A stretch of 64,000 bases of DNA from Comamonas sp. BIGb0152 (GTDB taxonomy: Bacteria; Pseudomonadota; Gammaproteobacteria; Burkholderiales; Burkholderiaceae_C): NCBI RefSeq assembly GCF_024809975.1, contig NZ_JANUDY010000004.1, positions 124,001 to 188,000 on the forward strand, read 5' to 3'. This document shows positions 51,422-61,106 of the stretch, in pieces. The notes beneath the pieces were generated by a model. That model saw nothing but the letters and a program-made list of their open reading frames with translations, made no database searches and had not been told where the DNA came from. How positions within the stretch are numbered: the first letter of the stretch is position 1; every line of letters begins with the position of its first letter. Position numbers and translations under genes: made by a program.

Positions 51422-51616
51422 GGGGCTGCCACAGGCTTGCAAGCGTCAGGCAGCCCCCTGCCGACCCATAAATCAAACACGCGATCAACAAACCAAATGA
51501 CTTCAATAAAGTTGACAATTTTTCAGCAGACCTACAGAGCAACACGCTAGCGAAATTAAATTGTTGCGGTTATCTTGTAAAAGTTACCTATTAAGTAAAT
51601 TTCTTACAAATACGCC

Positions 51617-53701
51617 ATGCACCTCGCTTCTGAATCCGCGACTTCGCATCTGAATCCCCTTCGTGCCGCATCCCCATGGGGCAAAACCGCCCTCCATGGC
51701 AGCTTGCTTGCTGGGTTGTTTGCAGCGCCTCAGATAGCGCTGGCCTGCCCTCCCAACCTCAACGCATCGACTTACACCACGCAGGCTTCGGACAATGGTT
51801 TGACCTGCGTCTACACCGCAGACCCCGTGGCCGTCACCGTCAATGGATGGCTGGCCACCGGTTTGGTCCAAATCACCGGCAACACCACCGTCAATGGCGT
51901 ACTGACCGTCACCGACACCAACGGCAACAACAGTCGGGGCATCCTGGTGTCTGGTGCTGGGATTGGCAATTTTCTGAAGGACGTCACCATCAACAAGCCC
52001 AGTGGCTCCAACAATGCGGCGGGGATTGAGAAAGCTGGATCCGGTGTCGCCACCTTCCAGGGCAATGTCGCCGTCAGCTCCAACACTGGCGCACCTTCTA
52101 GCACCATCAATACGCGCGATGGGGTGCGCAACAACTCAGGTACCTCCAACTACCAACAAAACCTCAACATCACCAGCTTGGGCGGCACCCGTTCGGGCCT
52201 GTATGTGGGCGCTGGCACGGTGACGGTGAGCGGCAATCTGTTGTTGGACTTCCAGTCCAACTACTACAACACCAACTTTGCGCCGCTGTGGAGCCAGGGC
52301 GGCACCACCACGGTAACGGGCACCACAACGGTCAACACGGCAGTCGCCTCGGGCCTCACGCCAGCGGTGGTGGTGACGAATTCACAGGTCACTCTGAACG
52401 GCCCAACCACCGTGACGGCAGCGGGCGCAGGCGCTGCTGCGGTGGATATCCGCGCTGGCGGCATTGCCCAGTGGCCGCTGGCGGGCAACACCATCACCGC
52501 ATCGGGCGCGGCAGGCATTGGTCTGCAACTGCGGGGCAATGGCAGCTTCAGTGCGGGCTCCGGTCTCATCATCAATGCGCAGGGCAGCTCCTTCAACTAC
52601 CTGGCAGCGACCGGCAGCACCAGCCTGGATGCAGTGACCGCCACCACCGCCCCGGTGGTCTGGAACGCCGATGCCACCAGCACGGCCACCTACACCGGCA
52701 ACGGCGGCCACTACAAGGGTGCCAGCCAGCTGGCGGGAGGCGGTCAGCTGACCCTGAACCTGAACAGCACCGCCTTGTGGGAGGCCACTGCTGCCTCGGC
52801 CTTTACGGTGCTGAACCTGCAAAGCGATGCGGTGCTGGATGCCTCGTTGCTGCCCAGCCTGGCCGCCACGGGCAACCTGAGCAATGCCGGTGGTGTCGTG
52901 TCGTTGGCACGCAGCGATGCCAGCCCCAACAACACCTTGGCCTTGGCGGGTGTCTACACCGCCAATGGCGGCAGCCTCGTGCTCAATACCGTGCTCAACG
53001 ATGGCTCCACCTCGGTCAGCGATGTGCTGCAAGTGACGTCCACAGCAGCCGCCGGCGCCCCCACCCTGCTCTCGGTTCTGCCAGATGCCGCCAGCGCGCC
53101 GGCCTTCACCACGGGCAAAGGCATTCTGGTCGTGCGCGTGACCGGCGGCGCAGCCAGCTCGGCGGCCAGTGCCTTTGCGCTGCCAAGCGGTTTCTTGGAT
53201 GCCGCAGGCGTTCGCTACGAACTGGTGCGCGACGCAGACGATGGAAACTGGTACCTGCGCTCGGTGGCAGCTGCGCAGCTGACCGTGAACAAGGTGGTGA
53301 CCGCCCCTGCAGGTGCAGCACCGTTTGCCGGCGAGATTCCTTTTACCGTCACCTGCACCGGCCCGGCTGCGTCCTTCAGCGGCAGCCTGGTGGTTGCGGC
53401 CAACCAGGGCAGTGCCGCGCCGCTCACCATCCAGCAAGGCAGTACCTGCACCGTAGCCGAAGGCACCTTGCCCGCCGCCCCCACGGGCTACCGCTGGGCA
53501 GAGCCCAGCTACACGCAGCCTGCGGCCATAGCCGCTGGTGCCAACACTGCGACCATCACCAACACCTTGGTCTCTAACGCCACCCCCACCGATGCCGGCA
53601 CGCTCAAGCAGGTTCCAACGCTTGGCACTTGGGCCGTCAGCGCGCTATCGCTGGGCATGGCGCTGATGGGCCTGGGCCGTATGCGCCGACGCACGGTCTG
53701 A
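51617..53701 (+). CDS. IPTL-CTERM-anchored surface protein
   Basis: This 694-residue protein has a signal peptide (cleavage near ALAC). A long Thr/Asn/Gly/Ser-rich repetitive region (about 50-520) is probably beta-helical, as in adhesins. A DUF5979-like module follows (TVNKVVTAPAGA ... ITNTL). The C-terminal IPTL-CTERM sorting signal consists of VPTLGTWAVSAL, a hydrophobic helix and the Arg cluster RMRRRTV. Such tails are cut by exosortase-like enzymes at the outer surface of Gram-negative bacteria. It stands alone, with an AT-rich 195-bp upstream region and a strong terminator downstream. Confidence 0.85.
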   Translation: MHLASESATSHLNPLRAASPWGKTALHGSLLAGLFAAPQIALACPPNLNASTYTTQASDNGLTCVYTADPVAVTVNGWLATGLVQITGNTTVNGVLTVTDTNGNNSRGILVSGAGIGNFLKDVTINKPSGSNNAAGIEKAGSGVATFQGNVAVSSNTGAPSSTINTRDGVRNNSGTSNYQQNLNITSLGGTRSGLYVGAGTVTVSGNLLLDFQSNYYNTNFAPLWSQGGTTTVTGTTTVNTAVASGLTPAVVVTNSQVTLNGPTTVTAAGAGAAAVDIRAGGIAQWPLAGNTITASGAAGIGLQLRGNGSFSAGSGLIINAQGSSFNYLAATGSTSLDAVTATTAPVVWNADATSTATYTGNGGHYKGASQLAGGGQLTLNLNSTALWEATAASAFTVLNLQSDAVLDASLLPSLAATGNLSNAGGVVSLARSDASPNNTLALAGVYTANGGSLVLNTVLNDGSTSVSDVLQVTSTAAAGAPTLLSVLPDAASAPAFTTGKGILVVRVTGGAASSAASAFALPSGFLDAAGVRYELVRDADDGNWYLRSVAAAQLTVNKVVTAPAGAAPFAGEIPFTVTCTGPAASFSGSLVVAANQGSAAPLTIQQGSTCTVAEGTLPAAPTGYRWAEPSYTQPAAIAAGANTATITNTLVSNATPTDAGTLKQVPTLGTWAVSALSLGMALMGLGRMRRRTV

Positions 53702-53728
53702 TCGCGCCGCCTTGCTGCGGCCAGACGC

Positions 53729-53757
53729 AAAAATGCCACCTCGCGGTGGCATTTTTT
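53729..53757. terminator. Bidirectional terminator between the IPTL-CTERM and Hsp70-like genes
   Basis: ATGCCACC-TCGC-GGTGGCAT is preceded by an A-run and followed by six T residues, so it can stop transcription from both convergent genes. Confidence 0.9.
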
Positions 53758-53791
53758 CTGGGGCCTTCAATAGGTAAACAGCGGCAGCTTA

Positions 53792-55645
53792 CTACTCCGC
53801 CGCCACCGGCGCCCGCACATCAAACTCCACCTTCCAGCGCTCATTGCCGCCCACGGGCACGGCATTGAGCTCCAAGGTGCCAATATCAGTCACACGGGCC
53901 TGCAGGGTGACGGGGACGACCTCGCCATTGGCGCGGCCTTCGGCGGGCAGGTTCAGCTCGATCTCTTGCAGCTCCAGCAGCTCCTCCGGCCCCCAGAAAT
54001 CGAGCATGGTGCCGACCGTATCGCTGCGGCGCACGCTGGAGCCAAAGAAGCGCAGGCGCACCGGCTCGCCGACGACCAGGCCAAACTCCTGCGTGTCCAA
54101 TACCGCCTCGCTGCCCTCTTCCATGCCAAACGGTGCCAGGCACAGTGCAGACATAGGGGGATCCATGCCTGGGATGGCAGGCATGTTGGATTCAACGCCC
54201 ACGTAGTAGGACTGGGCGGTGCCGCCCCGGATGCGCACACCCCGGCCTTCGCGCACATGGCCGTAGTAGGCGGCGCCACGGGCGACAGCCAGGTCCAGGT
54301 TGGCGCCGTCCAGCAGGCGTGCGGGGGCAGCGCCTTCGGCGGCCAGCCAGCTGCCCAGCACTTCGGTGATGCGCTGCTCGATCTGCGGGGCCTTGAGCAC
54401 GCCGCCGTTGAACAGGATGGCGCTGGGGTGCAAAAAGCTGGCGCCTTCAGGCTGCGTGCCCTGCAGGCCGTCGATCTGCTCGGTCACGCCGGCTTGGCGC
54501 GACAGGAAGGCGGCCAGATGGCGGGTGACGGCGGCATCTTGCGCATAGGGCAGACCCAGCTGGGTCAGTGCGCCACGCGCGCGGCTGATGGGCTTGTCAC
54601 TCACGGCCACTTGGGGGAAGAAGCCCTCGACCAGGGTGGCCAGCACTTCGGCGCGGGTCACCTCCGTGCGGATGCTGCCGCCGATCAGCTTGCTGCCCCG
54701 GCTGGGCACCACCACGGGTACGGATTGCAGCGCCGCATCGGACAGCAGCTGCTCCTTGGCGGCGCGGCAGCCATGGGCCAGCGCACGGGTTTGCCAGGCG
54801 TCCAGCTGCTTGCCCTCTTGCGCCAGCTTGCGCGCCACGGCATAGGCCAGGGCCAGGTCCATGTTGTCGCCGCCCAGCAAGATGTGCTCGCCCACGGCCA
54901 CGCGCTGCAAGGCCAGGTTGCCATCGCGCTCCAGCACGGCGATCAGCGACAGGTCGGTGGTGCCACCGCCCACGTCGACGACGAGGATCACATCGCCGCT
55001 TTCTACCTGCTTGCGCCAGTCGCCGCCGCTCGCCTGGATCCAGCTGTAGAGCGCCGCTTGCGGCTCTTCGAGCAGGCTCAGCTTTTGAAAGCCGGCCGCC
55101 TTGCAGGCCTCGGCCGTCAGCTCGCGCGCGGCCGGGTCAAAGGATGCGGGAATGGTGACCGTGATGTCCTGCGCATCAAAGGGTGCCTCGGGGTGGGCCT
55201 GCTCCCAGGCCCAGCGCAGGTGCGACAGGTAGCGGATGGAGGCCGTCAGCGGCGAGACGCGGTGCACCTCGGCCGGCGCATCCGCTGGCAGCAGGGGGCT
55301 GCGGCGGTCCACACCGGGGTGGCACAGCCAGCTTTTGGCGCTGGAGACCAGGCGGATGGGTGTGGCCGCCCCGCGTGCGCGGGCAAACTCGCCAACGACA
55401 AAATCCTGCTGCGCGCCCCAGGGCAAGGCGATATCGGCGGCGCTCAGCTCGCTCTCATGGGGCAGGTACAAAAACGAGGGCAGCAAAGGCCGCGCCTCGA
55501 TGCTGGCGGGCGCCGTGAGCTGGGGGATGGCGAGCACGCCCTGGACCAGGTTTTCGCCATCGCTGGCGGCCTTGTCCACATAGGACAGCGCGCAGTGCGT
55601 GGTGCCCAGGTCGATACCGATGCTGAATTGTGCGGGTGCTTGCAT
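53792..55645 (-). CDS. Hsp70-like ATPase protein
   Basis: This 617-residue member of the Hsp70/actin ATPase superfamily has phosphate-1 IGIDLGTTHCALSYV, phosphate-2 ILVVDVGGGTTDLSL and AILFNGGVLKAP. A short beta-rich C-terminal domain follows, with no helical lid. It is related to the protein at 21796-24669 (shared SAKSWLxHxGVDR and VGEHxxLGGDNMDLALA) but lacks the DUF3731 extension. It follows the DUF2760 gene by 3 bp, so the two are co-transcribed. The function of this chaperone-like group is unknown. Confidence 0.88.
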   Translation of the reverse strand: MQAPAQFSIGIDLGTTHCALSYVDKAASDGENLVQGVLAIPQLTAPASIEARPLLPSFLYLPHESELSAADIALPWGAQQDFVVGEFARARGAATPIRLVSSAKSWLCHPGVDRRSPLLPADAPAEVHRVSPLTASIRYLSHLRWAWEQAHPEAPFDAQDITVTIPASFDPAARELTAEACKAAGFQKLSLLEEPQAALYSWIQASGGDWRKQVESGDVILVVDVGGGTTDLSLIAVLERDGNLALQRVAVGEHILLGGDNMDLALAYAVARKLAQEGKQLDAWQTRALAHGCRAAKEQLLSDAALQSVPVVVPSRGSKLIGGSIRTEVTRAEVLATLVEGFFPQVAVSDKPISRARGALTQLGLPYAQDAAVTRHLAAFLSRQAGVTEQIDGLQGTQPEGASFLHPSAILFNGGVLKAPQIEQRITEVLGSWLAAEGAAPARLLDGANLDLAVARGAAYYGHVREGRGVRIRGGTAQSYYVGVESNMPAIPGMDPPMSALCLAPFGMEEGSEAVLDTQEFGLVVGEPVRLRFFGSSVRRSDTVGTMLDFWGPEELLELQEIELNLPAEGRANGEVVPVTLQARVTDIGTLELNAVPVGGNERWKVEFDVRAPVAAE

Positions 55646-55648
55646 GGT

Positions 55649-56311
55649 TTAGAGCTCCACCTCGGCCTGGGCCAGCACCTTGGCTGCGGCCGTGTCGGTC
55701 AGCTGGGGCAGCTTCACCTCCGTCACCTGCCAACCCCGGTGGCCCAGGGTACCGCTGAACGGGGCCTCGCCCACCACATGGCCGGTCAGGCGCACGGCGG
55801 CGGCATCAAAGCCGGCCTGCAGGGTGACGCGGCTGCCTTCGGCCTCCGTACGCACAGGGGCCAGCGCAAAATGCTCGCGCAGCACCTTGCGGCAGCCTTC
55901 GTGCACCACGCGGGCGGCTGCGCCAATCTCGGCATCGGTGTAGGGCGCCACGTCCTCCTGCACAAAGTCAACAAAGCGGGCCTCACGCTGGAGCAGACCC
56001 AGCAGCTGCAGGGCAGCGGTCTCGGTGGGCAGTTGCACGGTCTTTTCGACCACTTTCTCGACCAGCTTTTCTACCGGTACTTCAACCCGCTTTTCAACGA
56101 TTTTTTCGACCGGCACTTCGATGCGGACTTCAACGATCTTCTCGACCGGCACTTCGACGCGTACTTCCTTCGGCGGCACATCGGCTGCCAGGCTTTCGCC
56201 GCCGCGCACGCGCTGCACATCGGCGGCCAGGCGGCCATTGCCCAGAATGGCGAAAAAACTGCCGATCGCAATGGCGATGCGGCTGAGAAAGGATGGGGGG
56301 GTGTTGTTCAT
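55649..56311 (-). CDS. DUF2760 protein with VEVPVEK tandem repeats
   Basis: This 220-residue protein has an N-terminal hydrophobic anchor (SRIAIAIGSFFAILG). Residues 52-87 form three tandem 12-residue repeats (VEVPVEKIVEVR, IEVPVEKIVEKR, VEVPVEKLVEKV). A DUF2760 domain (about 95-220) follows, with LQLLGLLQREARFVDFVQED. The ATG at 56311 starts at the anchor. It is coupled to the Hsp70-like gene and probably tethers or partners it. The repeat may form an extended or coiled spacer. Confidence 0.85.
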   Translation of the reverse strand: MNNTPPSFLSRIAIAIGSFFAILGNGRLAADVQRVRGGESLAADVPPKEVRVEVPVEKIVEVRIEVPVEKIVEKRVEVPVEKLVEKVVEKTVQLPTETAALQLLGLLQREARFVDFVQEDVAPYTDAEIGAAARVVHEGCRKVLREHFALAPVRTEAEGSRVTLQAGFDAAAVRLTGHVVGEAPFSGTLGHRGWQVTEVKLPQLTDTAAAKVLAQAEVEL

Positions 56312-56548
56312 GGAGGCACCAACAGACACCCGCCAGGACGCTGGGGGCTGCGCGGCTAGGGCCGGGACAGCTACATCGCGCAGGCGGGTGGTTTTAAAAA
56401 TGGGGTTTGCGCCAAGCGCTGGGCCCGGCACCTACAGCCAGCGGCCAGCCCGCAAAACCGGGGATTTTACCGGCGGCCCTATGCCCCCGTGCGATGCACC
56501 AGCAAGCTGTGGATAAGCATCCCGGTGTGCGATGGCGAAGCTAAGGGC

Positions 56549-58744
56549 TTAGAACTGGTAAGTCACGTTGACGCCGCTGGCCCAGTTGCGGCCCATGGCG
56601 CTTTCAAAATAGCGCTGGTTGCCATCATTGACGATGACCGAGCCGATGTAGTTCTTGTCAAACACATTGTCGACCCGCGCAAAGGCAGCCAAGGTCCAGC
56701 GCGGGGCGATCTGTGCGCGGTAGCCCAGGCTGAGCGCGGTGGTGGCGTAGCCCGGGGCAGCCTGGGTGTTGGCATCGTTGGCCTGCACATGGGAGCTGGC
56801 CTGCAGGCCCATGCCGACGGTCCAGGCCGGCGCAAAGTGCCAGTCGGCACCCAGGTAGGCATTGTGGCGTGCCAGGCCGGGCAGGCGCTGGCCGGCGATG
56901 CCGCTGCCCGAATCCTCGCGGAAGCGCGCATCCAGCCAGGTGTAGGCGGCGCGCAGTTGCCAGTCACGCATCAAATCCAGCTGGGCCGACAGCTCCAGGC
57001 CCTGGCGCCGGGTCTTGCCGGCATTGCGGTAGGTGGTGCGGCCGCCAGCGCTTTGGTCGGTCACTATCTCGTCGTTGCTGTGCGACTGGAACAGCGCCGC
57101 ACTCCACAGCCCGCGCAGCGCATCGCCACGCAGTTGCTGGCGGTAGCCCAGCTCCCACTGCGTGCTGCTGGTGGGCCGCAGATCGGTGTTCAGGCCCGAG
57201 CCGCTGTTGCGGTAGGACATCTCGGTGATGCTCGGCGTCTCAAAACCCCGGCCTACGCTGGCGTAGATGGTTTGCTGCGGGCTGAGCTGGTAAGAGAGCG
57301 AAGCAACCGGCAGCAGCTTGCTGTGGCGGCTGCTGCCGCTGTCGTCGCCATTGCCCGGGGTAATGTAGTCATCGTCCGAGCTAAAGCGCACGCGGCTGTA
57401 GCGCAGGCCGGTATCCAGGCTCCAGCGCGGGGCCAGTTGCCAGCGGGCTTGCACAAAGGGGTCGGTGCTGCTGACCTTGTTTTTCTCATCGCGGCGCAGC
57501 TGGCCGCGCAGGCCATAGGTGTCGCCGATAAAGTTTTCGTAGCCCTGGCGGTCTTCAGTCATCTGCTGCAGATCCAAGCCCACGCTCAGCTGCAGCGGCA
57601 CGATGGTATCGAACTCACCCACCCAGACCAGGCGCGCACCGGCATAGTCGCGCGCCATGTCGATCACGCCGCCGGCGTGGCCGGGCGCCAGCTGCGGCGC
57701 CTTGGGGATGGACTGGTACTGCAGCATGCTGCGGTGGCCGTAGTAGGCCGACAGGCTCAGGCTTTGCTGGGCGTTGATGCGCAGGTCATAGGTGGCGCCC
57801 AGCTGCTGCTGCTCCAGTGATTTGCGGGTGTTGTACTGTTCGGCCACACTGCTGGCCTGGCGCGGATTGGCCTGCCACTGCGCCATCGTCAGGCCCTGCG
57901 GGTCCTGCGCGTCGCCCCGGGTCTGATTGGCCACCAGGGTCAGCTTGTCGTCATGCGCCAGCGGAATCACCAGCTTGGCATTGAGCAGGTTGCGATCGGC
58001 CGCGCTGTGGTCGCGGTAGCCATCGGTCATAAAGCGGCTGGTGCTCAGCACATAGCCCATGCCGCCATCGGTCTGGCCGCTGGCCTTCAGGCTGTAGCGC
58101 TGCTGGCCATCGCTGCCCATGCTCACGCCAGTCTCCAGCTTCAAGGGGCCTTGCGGGTCTTCGGTATAGAAGCTGATCACGCCCCCCGAGGCATTGCCGT
58201 ACAGCGCCGAGTATGGGCCGCGCAGCACCTCCACCCGCTCCAGGCTGGAGATATCGACATTCGAGGTCTGGCCCTGGCCATCGGGCATCGTTGCCGGTAT
58301 GCCATCGACATACAGCCGCACACCACGCACGCCAAAGGTGGAGCGCGCGCCATAGCCGCGCACGCTCAGCTGCAGATCCTGGGCGTAGTTGTTGCGGTTG
58401 TTCAGGGTCAGGCCGGGCACGCTGCCCAGCGCTTCAGACAGGTTGACCTGCATCTGCCGGTCCTGCAGCTCGCGGCCTTTCACCACATTGGCCGAGGCCG
58501 GCAGGCGCAGCAGATCGGCTGTGCCGACCGCCGAGCGCACCGATACCGTTGGCAAGGTGGCTTCGGCAGCGGGGGTTTCAGGGGTGGAGGGTGTTGCTGG
58601 TGCGGTCTGCGCAGCGGCGGACAAGGCGCACAGCAGCGCAGCAGCCCCGGCCACGGGGCGCAGGGGCGAGAAGGAAAAGGCTTGGATCGGCATAGAGGCC
58701 GCTATTTTCTTACAGCGCCTGCCGCTATGGGAAATTTGGTACAT
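56549..58744 (-). CDS. pqqU: TonB-dependent receptor, PqqU/YncD-like
   Basis: This 731-residue outer-membrane receptor has a plug domain (NLSEALGSVPGLTLNNRNNY, then AQDLQLSVRGYGARSTFGVR) and a 22-strand barrel ending in an aromatic residue (VTYQF). It matches E. coli YncD/PqqU, the pyrroloquinoline quinone receptor, through long identical stretches: LYVDGIPATMPDGQGQTSN, SALYGNASGGV, YITPGNGDDSG, GGRTTYRNAGKTRRQG and DNVFDKNYIGSVIVN. The ATG at 58744 has a strong AGGAGGGG site. A PQQ-dependent Gcd in the same window supports PQQ as ligand. It lies 31 bp after the helicase gene on the same strand. Confidence 0.85.
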   Translation of the reverse strand: MYQISHSGRRCKKIAASMPIQAFSFSPLRPVAGAAALLCALSAAAQTAPATPSTPETPAAEATLPTVSVRSAVGTADLLRLPASANVVKGRELQDRQMQVNLSEALGSVPGLTLNNRNNYAQDLQLSVRGYGARSTFGVRGVRLYVDGIPATMPDGQGQTSNVDISSLERVEVLRGPYSALYGNASGGVISFYTEDPQGPLKLETGVSMGSDGQQRYSLKASGQTDGGMGYVLSTSRFMTDGYRDHSAADRNLLNAKLVIPLAHDDKLTLVANQTRGDAQDPQGLTMAQWQANPRQASSVAEQYNTRKSLEQQQLGATYDLRINAQQSLSLSAYYGHRSMLQYQSIPKAPQLAPGHAGGVIDMARDYAGARLVWVGEFDTIVPLQLSVGLDLQQMTEDRQGYENFIGDTYGLRGQLRRDEKNKVSSTDPFVQARWQLAPRWSLDTGLRYSRVRFSSDDDYITPGNGDDSGSSRHSKLLPVASLSYQLSPQQTIYASVGRGFETPSITEMSYRNSGSGLNTDLRPTSSTQWELGYRQQLRGDALRGLWSAALFQSHSNDEIVTDQSAGGRTTYRNAGKTRRQGLELSAQLDLMRDWQLRAAYTWLDARFREDSGSGIAGQRLPGLARHNAYLGADWHFAPAWTVGMGLQASSHVQANDANTQAAPGYATTALSLGYRAQIAPRWTLAAFARVDNVFDKNYIGSVIVNDGNQRYFESAMGRNWASGVNVTYQF

Positions 58745-58775
58745 AAACCCCTCCTCTACTCTGAGAAACCCCAAA

Positions 58776-61106
58776 CTACAACCGTTGCGGCTGCCACCAG
58801 CTTGGCAGCAGCGCGCGCACCTGGGCGCGGTGAAAGCGGTCATCGATCAGCACCACCACACCCCGGTCGTCCTCACTGCGAATCACCCGACCTGCAGCCT
58901 GCACCACCTTGCGCAAACCGGGGTAGAGGTAGGTGTAGTCATAGGCCTTGGCGGCACCAAAGCGCTGCGCCATGGCCTGCTGCATATGCGTGTTGATGGG
59001 GTTGATCTGCGGCAGGCCCAGGGTGGCGATAAAGGCGCCAATCAGCCGGTTGCCCGGCAAATCCACCCCTTCCGAAAAAGCCCCGCCCAACACGGCCAGG
59101 CCAATGCCCTGCCCCGCCTCATCAAACCGCGCCAAAAAGGCGGCGCGCCCGGCATCGTCCATGGCCGAGGTCTGGCAAAACAGCGGCAGCTGCGGGTGCA
59201 AGCGCTGCATGCATTCGGCAGCGCGTTGCAGGTAATCAAAGCTGCTGAAAAAGCACAGGTAGTTGCCCGGCTGGCGGGCAAACTGCGCTGCCACCAGCTC
59301 GGCAATCGGCGCCAGCGACTGCGCCCGGTCCTGGTAGCGGGTGGAGATATGCCCCGCAATCTGCACCTGCAGCTGCGCGGCCTGGAAGGGCGATGCCACC
59401 TCTACCCACTGCGTGGCGGGCGGCAGGCCCAGCAAATCCTGGTAGAAGGCCTGCGGCCCCAAGGTGCCAGAGAACAGCACCGTGGCGCAGGCGGCGCTGT
59501 GGCGCGCGGCCAGGTGCGGCGCGGGCACGACATTGCGGATGCAGAGCGTGGACATGGGCCCCCGGCGGCCCGCCGATGTCCCCCCAAAAGCACTGCCCCA
59601 CAAACTGATATCAAACAGCGCATGCGGCCCCAGCTGCTCGGCCAGGTTCAGCCAGGACAGCGCCTCCAGGTAAAAGCCCAGCACTGCATCGCCCGGCAGC
59701 AGGGGGCTGTCGCCCTGGGCCTGGGCAATGGCGGCCACGGCGCGCTGCACGGCGCCCAGCAGGCCGGGCGGCAGCTCGGCGTAGACTTGGTAGTCCTGGC
59801 CGCCTTCTTGCTGCGCCTTGTTCAGGGCGGTCCATTGCCGGTTCAAGGCATCCAGCGATTTTTTAACCGGGCCGCTGGCGGCCTTGCGCGCCGCAGCCAG
59901 GGTGTGCTGCGGCAGCTCGGCCGTGTACATGCGGCGCGCGCGTTCGAGCAGGTTATGGGCCTCGTCCACCAGCACGCCCACCTTCCACTGGTGGGCCTGG
60001 GTCAGCGCATACAGCATCGCGGCGCTGTCGTAAAAGTAGTGGTAATCGCCGACGACCACATCGCTCCAGCGCGCCAGCTCCTGGGTCAGGTAATAGGGGC
60101 AGACTTGGTGCTGCAGCGCCAGGCTGCGCACCTTGTCGGGCGTCAGCATCGGCTCTTGCACCAGGGCCTGGGCGCGGGCAGCGGGCAGGCGGTCGTAAAA
60201 GCCCTGGGCCAGCGGGCAGGAATCGCCATGGCAGGCCTTGTCCGGGTGCTCACAGCTTTTGTCGCGCGCCTGCAGATCGACCACGCGCAGCGGCACTGCC
60301 CCCGTCTGGCCCTGCAGCGCCGTCTGCAAAAGGCCCAGCGCATGCAAGGCCAGCCGATGGCCGGTGGTTTTGGCGGTCAGAAAAAACAGCTTGTCCAGCC
60401 CCTGCGCCGCACTGGCCTTGAGCATCGGAAAAATCGTGGCCACCGTCTTGCCAATGCCCGTGGGCGCCTGCGCCATCAGGCAGCTGCCGCCGCCCGCCTG
60501 CAAGCCCGCCTGGGCCGTGCGGTACACCGCAACCGATAGCGCCCGCTGCCCCGTGCGGAACTGCGCAAACGGAAAGCGCAGCGCCGCCATGGCCGCATCG
60601 CGCGCGCTGCGGTGCGCGGCCTCGCTACGCGCCCAGTCCAAAAACAAGCGGCATTGCTGCTCAAAAAACGCCTGCAGGTCGGCGGCGCTTTGCTGCTCAG
60701 CCAGCACCGTCTCCTGCTGCGTGCCGACGTTGAAGTAGACCAGCGCCACCTTCAAGCTGGGCAGGCCCCGCTCCAGGCACAGCAGGTGGCCGTATACCTT
60801 GGCCTGCGCCCAGTGCAAGGCGCGGTGGTTGTCGCGCACGCTGTCGATCTGGCCCCGGTAGGTTTTGATTTCTTCGAGCTGACCCAGGACCGGGTCAAAG
60901 CCATCGGCGCGGCCGCGCACCTGCAGGTCTTCATAACTGCCTGCCAGGCGCAACTCCGACTCATACCCGGCGCCCCGGCGTGCGCGCACCAGGCCATGGC
61001 CTTCAATGCCTTCCAGTGCCGATGGCGCAGGCGTAAAGCGCAAATCCAAGTCGCCTGCGCGGGCGGTGAACTCGCACAAAGCGCGCACCGCCACGGTGTA
61101 GCTCAT
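58776..61106 (-). CDS. DinG/XPD-type Fe-S helicase
   Basis: This 776-residue superfamily 2 helicase has Walker A APTGIGKT, the DEAH box VLVDEAHNL, and a Cys cluster (CEHPDKACHGDSC ... VCPYYL) for a [4Fe-4S] centre between motifs I and II. Motif VI is QAAGRVIRS. The N-terminal 190 residues contain a PD-(D/E)xK-like pattern (GRADGFDP, then EEIKTYRGQ), as in RecB/Cas4-type nucleases. Its ATG overlaps the upstream nuclease stop by 4 bp, so the pair probably acts together in DNA crosslink or flap repair. Confidence 0.88.
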   Translation of the reverse strand: MSYTVAVRALCEFTARAGDLDLRFTPAPSALEGIEGHGLVRARRGAGYESELRLAGSYEDLQVRGRADGFDPVLGQLEEIKTYRGQIDSVRDNHRALHWAQAKVYGHLLCLERGLPSLKVALVYFNVGTQQETVLAEQQSAADLQAFFEQQCRLFLDWARSEAAHRSARDAAMAALRFPFAQFRTGQRALSVAVYRTAQAGLQAGGGSCLMAQAPTGIGKTVATIFPMLKASAAQGLDKLFFLTAKTTGHRLALHALGLLQTALQGQTGAVPLRVVDLQARDKSCEHPDKACHGDSCPLAQGFYDRLPAARAQALVQEPMLTPDKVRSLALQHQVCPYYLTQELARWSDVVVGDYHYFYDSAAMLYALTQAHQWKVGVLVDEAHNLLERARRMYTAELPQHTLAAARKAASGPVKKSLDALNRQWTALNKAQQEGGQDYQVYAELPPGLLGAVQRAVAAIAQAQGDSPLLPGDAVLGFYLEALSWLNLAEQLGPHALFDISLWGSAFGGTSAGRRGPMSTLCIRNVVPAPHLAARHSAACATVLFSGTLGPQAFYQDLLGLPPATQWVEVASPFQAAQLQVQIAGHISTRYQDRAQSLAPIAELVAAQFARQPGNYLCFFSSFDYLQRAAECMQRLHPQLPLFCQTSAMDDAGRAAFLARFDEAGQGIGLAVLGGAFSEGVDLPGNRLIGAFIATLGLPQINPINTHMQQAMAQRFGAAKAYDYTYLYPGLRKVVQAAGRVIRSEDDRGVVVLIDDRFHRAQVRALLPSWWQPQRL

